Source of the DNA: Sambucus nigra
Lineage: Eukaryota > Streptophyta > Magnoliopsida > Dipsacales > Adoxaceae
DNA length: 64,000 nucleotides
NCBI GenBank assembly: GCA_949130495.1
Contig: OX422211.1
Span: forward strand, 396,797,049 to 396,861,048
Reading direction: 5' to 3'
Shown here one piece after another: positions 33,401-45,054 of the stretch. The translations under genes were made by a program, and so were the position numbers. The notes under the pieces were generated by a model. The model saw only the letters and a list, made by a program, of their open reading frames with translations, had not been told where the DNA came from and did no database searches. Within the stretch, counting starts at the first letter, position 1. The number at the start of each line of letters is the position of its first letter.

Positions 33401-36043
33401 CGGAACTACCACTGGGTTGGATAACCATTTGGGGAATTGCACTTCCCGTATGGACCCTGCATCCAGCAGTTTTTCGACTTCTTTTTCTATTGCTCTGGCC
33501 TTCTCGGGAGCAGTTCGTCGTGCCTTCTGCGCTATCGGCTTGAATGTGGGATCGACGTGCAACCGATGGCAGACCATATTGGGATCGATTCCTGGCAGCT
33601 CATAGGGTTCCCAAGCGAAAACATCTATGTTGCTTCTGAGTATGGTTAACAAATCCTTTTGCTCTTGGTCAGTGAGTGAGGTCCCGATCAGGAAGATTCT
33701 GCTGTTGTGGCCTTCTTTAGCCATCACTTCTTCCAGGTCCTCTACAACACGCTCGGAGGGGAGGAGCCTGGTTTCTTCCACTCCGGGCCTTCCATATTTT
33801 AATTGCTATTTGGAAGGGATTGCACCCTCCTCCACTTTCTCGCTGGTTTGAACGGCTCTTTTCTCTAGCTTTGCTCGGATGGCCGCTATGAAGCACTTCC
33901 TTGCCATCGCCTGGTCGCCATGTATCTCCATTACTCCCCGCTCGGTGACATATTTGAGTTTCCGGTGGTAGGTCGAGGAGACTGCCTTCATTGCATGAAG
34001 CCATCCCCTGCCGAGGATGGCTTGATACGGTGAATCGATGTCGACCACCAAGAATTCGATCATCTTGGAAACATTTCCAGCGCGCACTGGCAGTACTATT
34101 TTGCCCAGAGGCATGGTCATCTTCCCAGCGAAGCCGACCAGAGGGACAGTGGTTCCCTTTAGGTCGGCGATGTTCAACTTCAATTTTTGGAACAGGTCGA
34201 TGTACATTACTTCGGATGAGCTTCCTTGATCGACGAGCAGCCTGTCGATGTCAAAGTTGGCTATCCTGAGTGTAATGACTAAGGCATCATGATGTGGGGT
34301 CCTTACTCCTACAAGATCCTCATCTGTGAAAATAATATGCTTATTTTAGTTGATGTCCTCTGCTCGCCGACGCTTTCCTGACTGTGATTTTGCTGGATCA
34401 ATCTGAAAAGCTTGCATTACCGCTGTCAGTTTCTTTACCTCCATTCGAGCTGAGTTACCCTGGATTTGCTTAACATCAGATACTCCGTGGATTACTGCGA
34501 ATTAGTGTCCGGCGTCATCTTCCAATACGTTGTCGGGTTTTGCCTTTTTGTGGGCAGTCAGTCTCTCTACCTTTCTTTCCACAAAGTCATTCAAATGTCC
34601 GGACTGGGCCAACTTCTTGAGGTGGGACTTAAGAGCCTTGCAGTGCTTGGTCTTATGCCCTTCCTCTTTGTGGAAAGTGCATCTCAGTGCATTGTTTCTT
34701 TTCGAGGGGTCTCCTCCCATTTTCCGGGGCCATTTGATGAACGGCTCATCCTTGATCTTCGCGAGAATTTTGTAAATTGGTTCTTTGAAGACGGTGTTGA
34801 CCGCCTGGAATGATTTTGTAACGTCAGGGTTCCCTCCGTTTTTGGAGCCATTCTTGCCCCCACTCTTTCCTCCTTTTTTCTGGTTCTCAACTTTCTCACT
34901 TCCCTTGGTAGCGAGCTTGGCTCGACCGTTTTCTCCTACGTTAAGGCGGGTGACATCTTCCACCTTTGCGTATTTCTAAATCCTGGCCATCAGGTCATCA
35001 ATGGTCATAGCTTCCTTCTTTGTCAAGGACTGGTAAAGGAGGGAAGAGCTAGGTAGCCCAATTTTGAATGAAGCCACTGTCACTTCTTCCGCGCAGTCCT
35101 CGACTTCGTTGAATAACTCCCAGTACCTCTTCGCGTAGTCTCAGAGTGTCTCCTGAGGCTTTTTCTTCATTGTTAATAGAGCATCCATCCTTTTGGGATG
35201 GGAGCTGCTGGTGATGAACCGGGCCGTAAAGAGCTCGGCCAGGGATTTGAAATTTCTGATGGATCGGTGAGGGAGTTTCTCGAACCATTTCTGGGCCACG
35301 TCATGAAGGCTCGAGGGAAAAATACGCCACATCAGTGCATCTCGGTGATTCCAGAGGGTCATAGCCTGCCGGTACTGCCTGACATGATCAATGGGATCAG
35401 TCTTCCCGTCGTAAATCTTGAACCTTGGAATGGCAAAATTTTTGGGAGCCTCTTCTTCTTCAATTTCCCTCGTGAAGGGCGATTTCATCTGGGTCTTAAG
35501 GGCTCTCCTGGCGAGTTCTCTGGTCGACCTGGTGCCGCGGTGAGCTGGATGTTGGTCCATTTCTCTGCGGACTAGGTTCTGTATGTTGTCGTCGCTGCGA
35601 GCAGGGCTCTGGTAGCGGCGAGCTTTTCTTAGTTGTTCGCGGAGGTCGTCGTCTGAGTCGCCACCTTCGTACCCTTGATATTGCCACCTAGGGCTCCTTC
35701 CTCGGCTGCGAGATTTGCTCGCCTGAGGGATAGGAGTGTGATAGGGGCATCTCCTGGTATCAGGACGTAGTTCCTTCTCCAGTTTTTCCAGTCTTCTTTT
35801 CAAGCGAGCATTCTCAGCCTCATATCTGCGAGAAGACTCCCTCTGCTCGTGGAGCCTTGCCTCGTATGCATCGATCAATCTGGATATCTGTGTGGACCTT
35901 GCTGGTCCTTGACTTTCTTCTAAGGCTGGCCTTTCTAAGCGAGCCCCTTGATCTGAACGTCGGACTTCAGACCTAATCCTGCGAGGAGCAGGTGGCTCCT
36001 GAATATCTCCTGCTTGAGGAGCGTTGCTGCTGTGACCAGACAT
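30488..36043 (-). pseudogene. gag-pol: gag-pol polyprotein of Tat element 2 (1852 codons, six stops)
   Basis: One frame from ATG 36043 (MSGHSSNAPQAGDIQ) to the stop at 30488. Gag: FKIYDGKTDPIDHVRQYR at about codon 210, then a knuckle-like CTFHKEEGHKTKHC near 34680-34640. Protease: VDQGSSSEV near 34230-34210, with DQG at the active site. RT: RVCIDFTDLNKACPKDSFPL and YIDDML near 33080. The first RNase H lacks its catalytic Asp residues (SVSSHTVSS, LTSHPLK). The second, archaeal-type RNase H has FVDGAS (about 32213-32196) and FRDSQLV. Integrase has H..H..C..C (HELYEGICGSH, CLKCQ), GMDIVGPL, TDNGTQFES and NGQAEASNK, and ends NLKKFYF. Stops at 35141, 34976, 34502, 34346, 33806 and 32090 (lowest base of each) inactivate it. 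No frameshift is seen. Confidence 0.9.
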
Positions 36044-36090
36044 CTTAGATTTTTTCTTGGCGTGGGCTCTTCTCAGGGAAAGATGAACGC

Positions 36091-36108
36091 TTCCCACAGA
36101 CGGCGCCA
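36091..36108 (-). promoter_or_regulatory. Primer-binding site of Tat element 2
   Basis: TGGCGCCGTCTGTGGGAA on the minus strand, two bases inside the LTR end and identical to that of element 1. Confidence 0.85.
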
Positions 36109-36110
36109 AT

Positions 36111-36539
36111 TGTGGTGACAATTATTATGCAACACAAATAAATATGAAAGAGGTAATGACCAAGAAAAGATAAATAAAATGCCAATCACACAACAACAAG
36201 TATACGTGGTTCAGCAAAGATGTGCCTACGTCCACGATGGTGCAGTCAGTGTTATTTCTCTATATTCTGAAGAATAAGTACAGAGAATACAACTTGTCCT
36301 TTGCCCCGGACTTAGGGTTTAATTTATACATGTATATGTTGGTTAGTGGGGGTGATGGGTTCCTTCTTATTAGCCATCTCCCCTGTAACTTTCTTTCATG
36401 GGATCGCGCTTCCCCACAACTTCTCTTCATGGGATCGTGGAGTAATCGGATCGATACAAAAGGTGATGGGCCTGGGCTTTGGGCCCCTAAGGCGAGGCTA
36501 CTCGTCCAGGCCTATAATGCTAAATTCAGGGTACCCACA
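36111..36539 (-). repeat. 5' LTR of Tat element 2 (429 bp)
   Basis: On the minus strand it starts TGTGGGTACCC and ends TAATTGTCACCACA, giving TG...CA with inverted TGTGG/CCACA ends. The end next to the primer-binding site is certain. The outer end is inferred from the terminal motif because no second LTR is in the window. A diverged match to the LTR of element 1 covers the AAACCCT..GGGGCAA and GTAGGC..GAACCACGTATA segments. Confidence 0.7.
36322..36328 (-). promoter_or_regulatory. TATA box in the LTR of Tat element 2
   Basis: TATAAAT on the minus strand, about 210 bases before the LTR end, in the expected U3 position for sense transcription. Confidence 0.5.
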
Positions 36540-38459
36540 AAGGCACATCCTTCCTAGAACTCAACGTGTGTGGTGTGAATCAGTCAAAACGGGTCGAGCA
36601 TCCTAAGAGTAATTCCTAGATTGCCTTGTCGGAATCAACGCTTCCACTTCAAATCTCACTAGGTATAACTCTCTCAAACGAACTCTCGAGATTAGGGTAA
36701 GTGTATCGCTCTTGTGTGTGAGGATGTGAGTAAATGTAATTAAGTTCAAACGTCTCACACACACATAAGAAAGAACGAACAATTTGAAAGAAAAGTGATC
36801 TCATGAAAGAAATGCTAATCACTATAGTGAGAACATCGAGTTATTCACCACGTCGACTTTCATTTGCCCGAACACCTAGGGAAAAATATGAATGATTGGG
36901 TGAGGGTAAAATGAAATGAGAAGGATGGTATGGGGTAGGATAGGATAGAATAGTGATGGATGAGTGATGAATATGCAATGTGAAATGGATGAAAAATGGA
37001 TGCGATAGAAGAGTGTATACACTTTAGGCACAAATGTCTTTATTACTAACTACAAACTCTCTTTCTTTTCTTTTCTCTCTTTTTTTATCTTTTCTTTTCT
37101 TTTTCTCTTTTTTCTCTTTTTTATTTTTCTTCTTTTCTTCTTTTTGTTTTTCTCTCACTTTTCAAACCAACAATGAAGACATTTAACATTTTGAATCAAC
37201 ACTCTTTTTCTCAAAATGATGATGGGTGATATATGAATGGAGATGATAGGTGAGGGTGTGGGGAATATGTGTGAATAGGGTAGAATATGGGTGAAGTGAA
37301 TGGTAAATGGTATGTGTATGGATGAGAATTTAGTATTCGGGACAAATTTCAAGACACGTGTTTCGTACAACTCGAAAAAGATGTCATTCTCAGTGATCAA
37401 GCCAAAAATTTAGAATAATGAGATCATACAACTATTAAAGTGCGGACCCAAATGAAGTTGAATCAACTTGTGACTCGGAGATTGCGTAAAACACTCAAAA
37501 AGGGTGAAAGACACAAATCTCACAAGCTAAAGTCTGTACTAGTGATCCTTAAGGTTCTCTTGGGAATTATAATACTCTTCAACTCTAACCGTAGTGACGT
37601 GATAAGTGCGCAAATTTTGTTGAGTCTAGAAATTCATGGTGCAACATGCCTTGTTACGTATTACATAAGCTATTAGAAAAAAATATTCTCTAACTTGATT
37701 CCTAGACTTTTGAAAGATGGATGATTGAAAATTCACGTCAATGATTGAGATGAAAGAAACTGCACGAAATTTTCAAAATCAGGTTTAAAAATCAAAATAT
37801 TTCAAAAGAGGTACGATTTTGATAAAATTCCCCACCCCCAAATAAAAAGGAACATCGTCGTCGATGTTAGGTAAAATGATTTTTAAAATTGAGAGCATAA
37901 GGTAGGAAAGAGATTACCAGAATCAACCGCTAATGAAGTGGAAAGATGTAGCCAAGAATAAACCTGAATAAGAAGTGAGAGAAAAAAATGCGTACAAGTC
38001 TATAACATGGTAAAGCATAGGGTGATGTGAAACACCACCCCCAAACAGGATGAGACTAGTACAAGAAATGCGGGCTGCCTCCCGGTAGCTCTAATTTTAA
38101 TGTCTTCAGCCAGACCGAACCATTCTCACCCTAAAGATAAGATCTATGAAAGCGCGGGGCGGCAGAAAAATGGGTGATGAGAATCACCCCCAAACAAGAC
38201 TGAGTCTTGTTTGATGAGGGCTAAAATGGTCAATGCACCTGTATGGCAAAGTGCATCACGCGATGCAAAGAATCGGTGGACCATGGGCGGATGGGAAAAA
38301 GGGCTAAGGTGAGGGTGGAAAGGTATCTATCACGGGCCTTAATGAGCTTAAAGGTGAGGGCAACTAGGGCCCTATAAGAATGGTGCTCAAGTTGGTGAGG
38401 GAGGCGGAATGGTGTAGAAAGTGGAATGGGGTGGACCTCATAGAAAGCACACTACCGTT
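36540..38459. other. Non-coding 3' region of the Athila-like element
   Basis: On the minus strand it has three TTTGGGGGTG-like tracts (37832-37843, 38034-38047, 38185-38196) that look like polypurine tracts. It also holds a 94-base pyrimidine-rich run on the plus strand (37064-37157) and a 23-base near-palindrome (38191-38213). No reliable gene. Confidence 0.5.
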
Positions 38460-40145
38460 CTATAAAGGGGCGATGATAATGGTCGTGCCGTGACACGCCA
38501 GTTGATGGGAAAAATCAACACCATAAGAGAGTGACGGGCATGGAATAACAAGCTCGGTGTCACGAAAGTGGAGAGTATCACCACATATACTATCGTAGAT
38601 GGTGGATGGCTTCAGGTGAGGATCTAAAAATGTACATGGAAACTTGAACTGTGTAAAATCAAGATCCAAACCAGTTGGTGGGGTAAAAGGGATAATGGGT
38701 GGGGTAAAGGGTGGGATAAACGGTGAATCGGGTGGGATAAATGGTGGAGGAAGATGATCTAACTCAAGCGTGGGAGACACACACTCATTGGGAGGAGTAA
38801 AGGAATACTCACAAGGGAGTGTGGTTTCTAAAGATGGAGTGGTCAACTTCTCCATAAGAGTGTCATCGGTGAATGTGGTGGATGGGTAAGACGAGGCACC
38901 AAGATCAGATATAGAGGAATCTCTAAAAATATCGGGTTCAAAGGGAGCCATGCATTGTGGAATATCATCCATATCCGGATAGGTAGGAACTATCACGGAT
39001 TCTATCTCGGGAAAGTGGTGAGCACTCGTAGTCGGATCTAACCTAAAAGATATGGGCATGTCGGAGACATATGCAATTGGGGCATAAGGTAAAAGCTTGA
39101 GCATATTTTTGGATATTTCGGGAGCGGGAACCGCAATGATGGGTTCAGTTGGATATGGTGGGATTTGATTAGGCTCACTATCGAAAGGTAAGTCAACACA
39201 ATTGTCGACTTGGGGTCCGGACCATGGGATGGTCTCAACTTCAAGATTCTCGGGGTGGTAGGGTTGGTCACACTCAAAATCTGTGTCACAAGAGGAGACA
39301 TCATCGTCACACTCGGGTGCAACAATGGGGGGAACCATGGGAATATACAACTTTCTCGCGCACTCTAATTGATTTAATCGTTGTTCAAGCCTTTGGAGAG
39401 CTTGAGTTTGAATTTGAGTGGCTTGCTCTTGCTCGAGTATGAACTTTTGCAAGAGGCCTTAGAGAGCGGATGTGGATGGTGGTGGAGTGACGGGTGGCGG
39501 TGGCAGTGGTTGATGTGGACACAACTCGCTATGATCATGAGTGTATGAAGAATACTCAAATGAAGTGTGTGAGGTGAGGCCAAGTTCATCATACATGAAA
39601 GGATCGCTTTCATGATGGACAAATGGTTGATATTCAGTGGGTGCATAGTGAGGGAACTGATCGGGATAAAGTGCATAAGGTTTCCATGACGACTGTTGGA
39701 ACGTGTGAGGATCCACAACATCGGGTTGGGATTCGTATTGCGTGGAAGGGTGATCTGGCCTCCACGAATAGCTTGGGTACTCACACAACTCGGGATTAGG
39801 TATATCGGGATAATGGGCCGAGGTGGGTTCCGAAACAGTGTCATATGGATGCACATGTTCCATGGCGGTTTCAGATGGATATGAAGAGTATGGGCACTCA
39901 TGGGACATGTGATCGGCATAATAACAGTGGGTGCACAACAAAGGATGAGACACGTCGACACTTGACATCGAGGGTGATGGAATAGGAGGTGTGTGCATGG
40001 ACGGGTCAAGAGTACTAACGGTACTCGTGAGAGAAGTGAAACCACTAAAAATATCATAAACAGACGGCTCAGGATCACTCTCACACGTGTCACGTGTCAA
40101 TGGAAAATGATCAAAGTAGTCCCGTAAGGGATGTTCTTCGGCCAT
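38460..40145 (-). pseudogene. Non-autonomous element protein with one CCHC knuckle, one in-frame stop
   Basis: A single frame of 562 codons from ATG 40145 (MAEEHPLRDYFDHFPL) to the stop at 38460, interrupted only by TAA at 39461-39459. The N-terminal part has one zinc knuckle, CTHCYYADHMSHEC, near 39937-39896, in the CX2CX4HX4C pattern of nucleocapsid proteins. It is followed by a Tyr, Pro, His and Ser-rich region. After the stop comes a Gln/Glu-rich helix (ILEQEQATQIQTQALQRLEQ), then an acidic, Pro-rich part with repeated PPFIPPDSPFIPPF-like motifs (about 38760-38690). It ends in a hydrophobic tail (ATTIIIAPL-like). I recognise no canonical gag or pol domain. It may be a divergent gag that packages the element RNA, which is inference. 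Confidence 0.6.
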
Positions 40146-41125
40146 GTGGAGAGAAATATTTTTTTTGGAGTTTTTTAAATTTTTCAAAAGGAAAGAAAAT
40201 GTTTTTGGATTTTTTTGAAAATAATGGAGGAAAATATTTTTGGATTTTTTTATAAAAATAAAGAAAGAAAATATTTTTGGATTTTTGAGAAGAAAAAGTG
40301 GGGAAAAATATGGACTCTTCGAATTTTGACGAACCAACTAAAACCGACTACCTAAAAATGGAATTGGACACACACACAAGTCAAGAAAATTTCCTAACTA
40401 GCACATAGCTAATTTTTATCTTTGAATTTAGTGAAAGGGTAGTCAAATTTTAATTAAGTCCGCGGGCGATAAAAAATCACGGAAGTTATCTTTGTGATCG
40501 CCTTTGCAAAATGTTCTCCTATTGGGCTACCTAGTTGATTGATTTTAAATTTAGTGATGGCTAGGGTAGCACACAATGATAAGCGAGTGAGTCGGGTGAT
40601 GAAATCCCCTCTCGTGAGTGACCGGGTGTAGGTCTTAGTAATTTAATTCATCACACCATTCAAAAAATAAATGCGAGAATAAAATCACACAAGGGCACAC
40701 AAGTACACACAATAATTGATTCGCTAACAGGAGAGCCGCGAGGGTTTAGAAATGTACCTCCCACGATTTTTACGCCGTGCGGTGCCGAAAAATTTGAGTC
40801 GACCCGGGGGAGAATACGCCTATCTCAGTCGTCCTCGGGAGTCCTACCGACTCAAGGTAGAGAGGCTTCTAAATCCTCGCCTTTGGACGCCCTCTCTCTA
40901 CCTTGTTCGGTTTCCCAATCACGCTTACTTCGATTATTACAACTTGTTAAATGAAAAATAAAATAAAGGTGTCCCTATGCACCGCAATACAATCAAAATA
41001 ATAAAGTCCTAACACAAGCCTTCTAAAGGTATAAAAATGGAATAAAAAAAATAATAAAGTGCAAAAAAATAAATAAATGAACTACAAGTTGAAATCTGCT
41101 CCGAGCGCTTCACGCTCCCAAGAAT
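40146..41125. other. Leader of the Athila-like element
   Basis: Non-coding on both strands. AT-rich just upstream of the ATG, with repeated phenylalanine-coding T runs on the minus strand (40150-40320), then mixed sequence up to the primer-binding site. Confidence 0.5.
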
Positions 41126-41138
41126 GGCAACGACGCCA
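41126..41138 (-). promoter_or_regulatory. Primer-binding site, TGGCGTCGTTGCC
   Basis: Two bases from the LTR end. Athila elements use TGGCGCCGTTGCC, and one base differs here (C to T). Confidence 0.7.
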
Positions 41139-41140
41139 TT

Positions 41141-43514
41141 TGATAGAAAGAATTTTTCGATATATTTTTCGTCGTTGCTTGAAAAGCTCCTCTGATCAAA
41201 ACCTCAAATACCTACAAAATATAATAATCTCAAGTGTAGAGGTAAGTAAGGGTATCAATCCACTTCCAAGGGAGTAAGCTAGAGACAAATTCAATTGTAA
41301 TTCACTTTTTCACTTTTTTACTTTTTTTTAGCTTTTTCAAATATTAAAACAATTGGGTGAGGTGATGATTTAAACTAAACTAAATGTGATATGATAATAA
41401 CTAACTAGAAAGTTACTAAAATGAAAAATAAAGTCTAAACTAAAATAAGGATAAAGCGAGGTAAATAATTGTGAGAACAATCAAGGAATGAGATTACACC
41501 ACAAATTTTAGCTATTCTAACTAATTAATTTAATTAATTGAATTCTCCCAAATTAAAATCAAAATTACAAATCAACTCTCGTTGCAAATGTAATTATAAT
41601 AGTAACCTTTTAGAAAATTAAGTTTAACACCCCTCAACTCTAGAAAATAGATCCACACTCCTTTTAATTAATCACCCGCTAGGATCGATCAATTGAAATT
41701 TATGTCAATCTTAGAAAATAAATTTAGAGTTAAAATTCAACTTATAATACCCCACTTAAGAAACCCCTATCTCTAGTTCGAATCTAAAATGGGTATTATA
41801 AATAGAATTTCGATTTTCTCTCGAAAATCATTTACCCTCTCTCGAGGCGTAAATTTAAGGGTGAGGGATCAAAAATAACATTCAAAGGGAATTTTCAAGT
41901 AATCAAACTAATTAAACTAAAATTACATCAAATAAGGGTTTCCACCCACCCCTTGAAAGGGGATTTAGCCTAATATGATATTAAACACGATGAACTAATA
42001 ATCAAAGGCATATATAATAAAAGAGTAGAGAAAGAGAACAAATCTTCAACAAGTCTCCTTGAAATTGGCAATTTGAACTCTATCATCTTCTATACAATTC
42101 AATTACTCACAATTAAATCTCACCAAATCTCTAAAAAAATAAAAACAAAAACTATTTACAAAATGGTGTTTATCTCTCTACAATTCTCTCTCTAAAAATT
42201 CCTATCTAAAATGCTCTTCTTTCAAATGGGGTCTTCATCTTCATTTATAGTAGATGCATGGAGCATGAGGGGTAAAAATGGGAGGACAAGAGTGTATCGA
42301 ATATGAAAGGTATGGGTGAGGGTTAATTTAGGAATTAATGAAGGGTGCATGTGTTTTGGGTGTGTTGAGGTCATGTGGGTGAGGGGATTGAAATAAAATC
42401 TGATTTGGTAAAAGGAGTATTTTGGGGAAAAGGGGATAAGTAGTTAGTTGGGGGTAAAATGAGAATTGGGTTAAAAGGGGTATTTTAAACATGTGGTCAT
42501 TTGGTTTTTAGTTGGCTTGGTCTTTATTGTTTGGTTTTGTTCTTTTGAGTTTGGCAGCTAACATCGGGTAAGAAGAAGATGGAAAATGGGTAATGAGTTT
42601 GGATGATGGGTTTGGGTCGCGATCGGAGGTGGGCTGAGCGGTTTTGGAGTAGGTTCGGCGGAGTTCCTACTGGATATAGGACTGCCGGCGGTAGCGGGTT
42701 AGTATGGTGTGGAGGTTTGTTGTGATGTTGGTAATGGAGGTAGAAAGGATGAGGAGAGAGGTATGGGTTATGTTGGAGGGAAGTGGTGAAGATGATGAAT
42801 AGTGGTGTAAGGGTGTAGGATAGTGAGGTGTGGGTGAGGGTGTATTGTTTAGGTGTAGGATAGTGTATGGGATTTGTGTGTGTGTTTAGTTAATTTGGAC
42901 CCTTAAAAAAATAAAATAAAAATAAAAATAAAAATAAAACCACTATAACTAAAAATTAAATTCCGACTCTAAAAATAAAATAAAGACTCAATTAAAAATG
43001 AAACTAAAAAGAAATAAAAATGAAAATAAAAAATAAAATCTATTAAACTAAAACTAAAATCCTAAAAAAGTAAAATATAATAAAACTAAAATTAAATGAA
43101 TCTAAAAAAAATCTAATCCTAATAAAAACAAAAACCTAATAAAAATCAAAATAAAATAAAATAACACTAATAAAATAAACCTAGAAATTCTAAATAAATC
43201 TAAAATAAATCCTAAAAATAAAAATGACTCAAACTAAAAATCTAAAAAATATAAAAAGACACAAACTAAACACACACGGGCTAGGGTGATGCTTTGGGCT
43301 AGGTTTAGGCTCGGGTAAGGGTAGGCTAGGACACGGGACAAGATATTTAGCACCATATTGCACACAATTGCCTTGATTTAAGCTTTTGAACTACGCAATG
43401 CACAATTTGACCAACAAAATAAACATTTAAATGCATAAGACCTATATTGCCGAGAATTAGCAACTAAAGTACATCTATTCGGGGTATAAAATTTGCAGTT
43501 TTGGGTGCTTATCA
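41141..43514 (-). repeat. Long LTR of the Athila-like element (2374 bp)
   Basis: On the minus strand it starts TGATAAGCACCCAAAACTGC and ends CTATCA, giving matching inverted termini TGATA/TATCA. The primer-binding site follows directly. It contains a low-complexity tract of AAAAT and AAATA units (42905-43255) and poly-T on the complementary strand. Confidence 0.75.
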
Positions 43515-44865
43515 ACTCTCACCTCTTCCCCTGACCATGAGAGCATCGGAGGATAAGAGGGACAATTTTGAGTACTTTCAGTTACACATAGACCACATAC
43601 ACAACAATAATGATTTCTTTTGGTTAACCATTAAAACAGTTATCAAGAAGGGATATATCAACGAATTTATGACCAAGGACCCTAGCAAAGTTAAACGCAA
43701 CAACAAAAATAAAGATGAAGTCCCTCTGATTGATGTGAACACTAACTTAGGAGGATTATTCGGTGGTGGATCCTCCTCCACAACTAGAAAAACTAATCTC
43801 CGGAGAATGAAATAGGATGGAGTGAAAGTTAACAACATATATTGCCAAAATATGTCACTAAGGGAGTTTCCCATAATGATCTTTCCAGATACAAACTTCA
43901 GGAGTAGTATCCTCTCACATGATGACCCTTTTCACTATAATCATGGGTAATGAAAATATGAAAACAATATTGGTTGACATTGGGATATCTAAAGACATCT
44001 TGTCTTGGATTCTTTTAAGGACATGGGCGTCACTATGAAGCACATGAAGTCTATTACCATTCCATTAATTGATTTTAATTGGGAACGAACCTTGTCCATG
44101 GGGTACATCACTCTTCCCCTACAGTTGGGCTGAGAATGTCTAATTAATTAGACGAGGTTATATCTATTCAGAGGATGGTGATGAGGTTCTCAACTGCGCA
44201 TGATAGCTAGAAGAAAGATAGGAAGTGTTACAACACTTCCATGAAAGAGAATTAAAGGCACTAGAGACTGTTGAGGGACTAGAATTCTCCCACAAAGGTT
44301 CAAAGGTTCTCATTGAAGTTCTGCCTCCTCCGCTTAAAATGTTTGATCTCCCACGAGAGTGTTTGGGCATAGAGATGATGAATATGGATATTTTATATCC
44401 ACATGATGAAGATAAAGAATAAAGAGGTGGTCCAACTGAGTCCCTTATCACCATTTGCATCGATGAAGAAGATCCATCCATGGACATCCAAATCGGGTCT
44501 GACCTAAGCTTCTCCTTTAGAGAGGATTTGACCTACTTCTTGAGATAAAACAATGATGTGCTTTCTTGGGGACACTCATATATGATTTGGGTAGATCCTG
44601 AGGTCATGGTCCACCACTTCAGCATGGACCCAAATAACATGCCAGTACGTTAGAAGAAAAGATTCTTTGGCTTGAAAGAAATGAAACAGCGGTAGAAGAA
44701 GTTGATAAGCTTTTAGAAGCTAAATTCACGAGGGAGGTGCATTAACCAAAATTGCTTTAAAATGTGGTGTTAGTGCCCAAGACCAACAAGAAGTGGAGGA
44801 TGTTCATAAAATTCACTGATCTCAATAGAGGTTGTTCTCATAACTACCTACCAGAAACAAAGGAA
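43515..44865 (+). pseudogene. gag-pol: Tat-like gag-PR-RT fragment, truncated at both ends
   Basis: Gag C-terminus EDKRDNFEYFQLHIDHIHNN and KKGYINEFM (43551-43675) correspond to KRDKTKYC.FHRDHGHDTEDC and RGYLKEFV in intact relatives. The zinc-knuckle cysteines are replaced by Phe. The protease region shows DDPFHYN and SFKDMGVTMKHMKSITIPL (about 44019-44075). The RT start shows DPEVMVHHFSMDPNNMP (44597-44647) and DLNR near 44818-44830. Frameshifts and stops are frequent. The left side is cut exactly at the LTR end of the Athila-like element, suggesting that element landed in it. The right side ends at the next LTR-like block. Confidence 0.7.
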
Positions 44866-45018
44866 TGTAACTAACTACACATGTAAAAATACAACCCAAA
44901 TACCTACCCCCGTAATGTCACTCACAAGGGACAAACACGTAAATGACATAAAGTACCTAACATTCCATAAGGTTTATTATCAAAGTCTATCATTAGACTA
45001 CATAAATTCTCACGTAAA

Positions 45019-45054
<36 letters not shown>

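Larger units (their letters stand above)
27975..36539 (-). mobile_element. Tat-lineage Ty3/gypsy element 2 (minus strand), 3' end truncated
   Basis: Reading on the minus strand: 5' LTR (36539-36111), primer-binding site, gag-pol frame (36043-30488), then the antisense gene on the plus strand (27990-29880). The distal part of the antisense gene and the 3' LTR should follow, but neither is found. No match to the LTR occurs left of 27975, so the element is cut off near there. The second, archaeal-type RNase H domain identifies the Tat lineage. It is the better-preserved relative of element 1. Confidence 0.85.
36540..43514 (-). mobile_element. Athila-like non-autonomous LTR element (minus strand); left end uncertain
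   Basis: On the minus strand: a 2.4-kb LTR (43514-41141), an Athila-type primer-binding site (TGGCGTCGTTGCC, 41138-41126), about 1 kb of leader, a 562-codon frame (40145-38460), then a long non-coding 3' region. No RT, protease or integrase is seen. No second LTR copy is recognisable between 36540 and 38459, so the 3' end is either lost or diverged, and the left limit given is simply the LTR of Tat element 2. Long LTRs and TTTGGGGGTG tracts after the gene fit non-autonomous Athila relatives. Confidence 0.55.

Noticed and set aside
37602..37640. TGATAAGTGCGCAAATTT, resembling an Athila LTR start on the plus strand
   Set aside because: No matching end, second copy or primer-binding site in that orientation.
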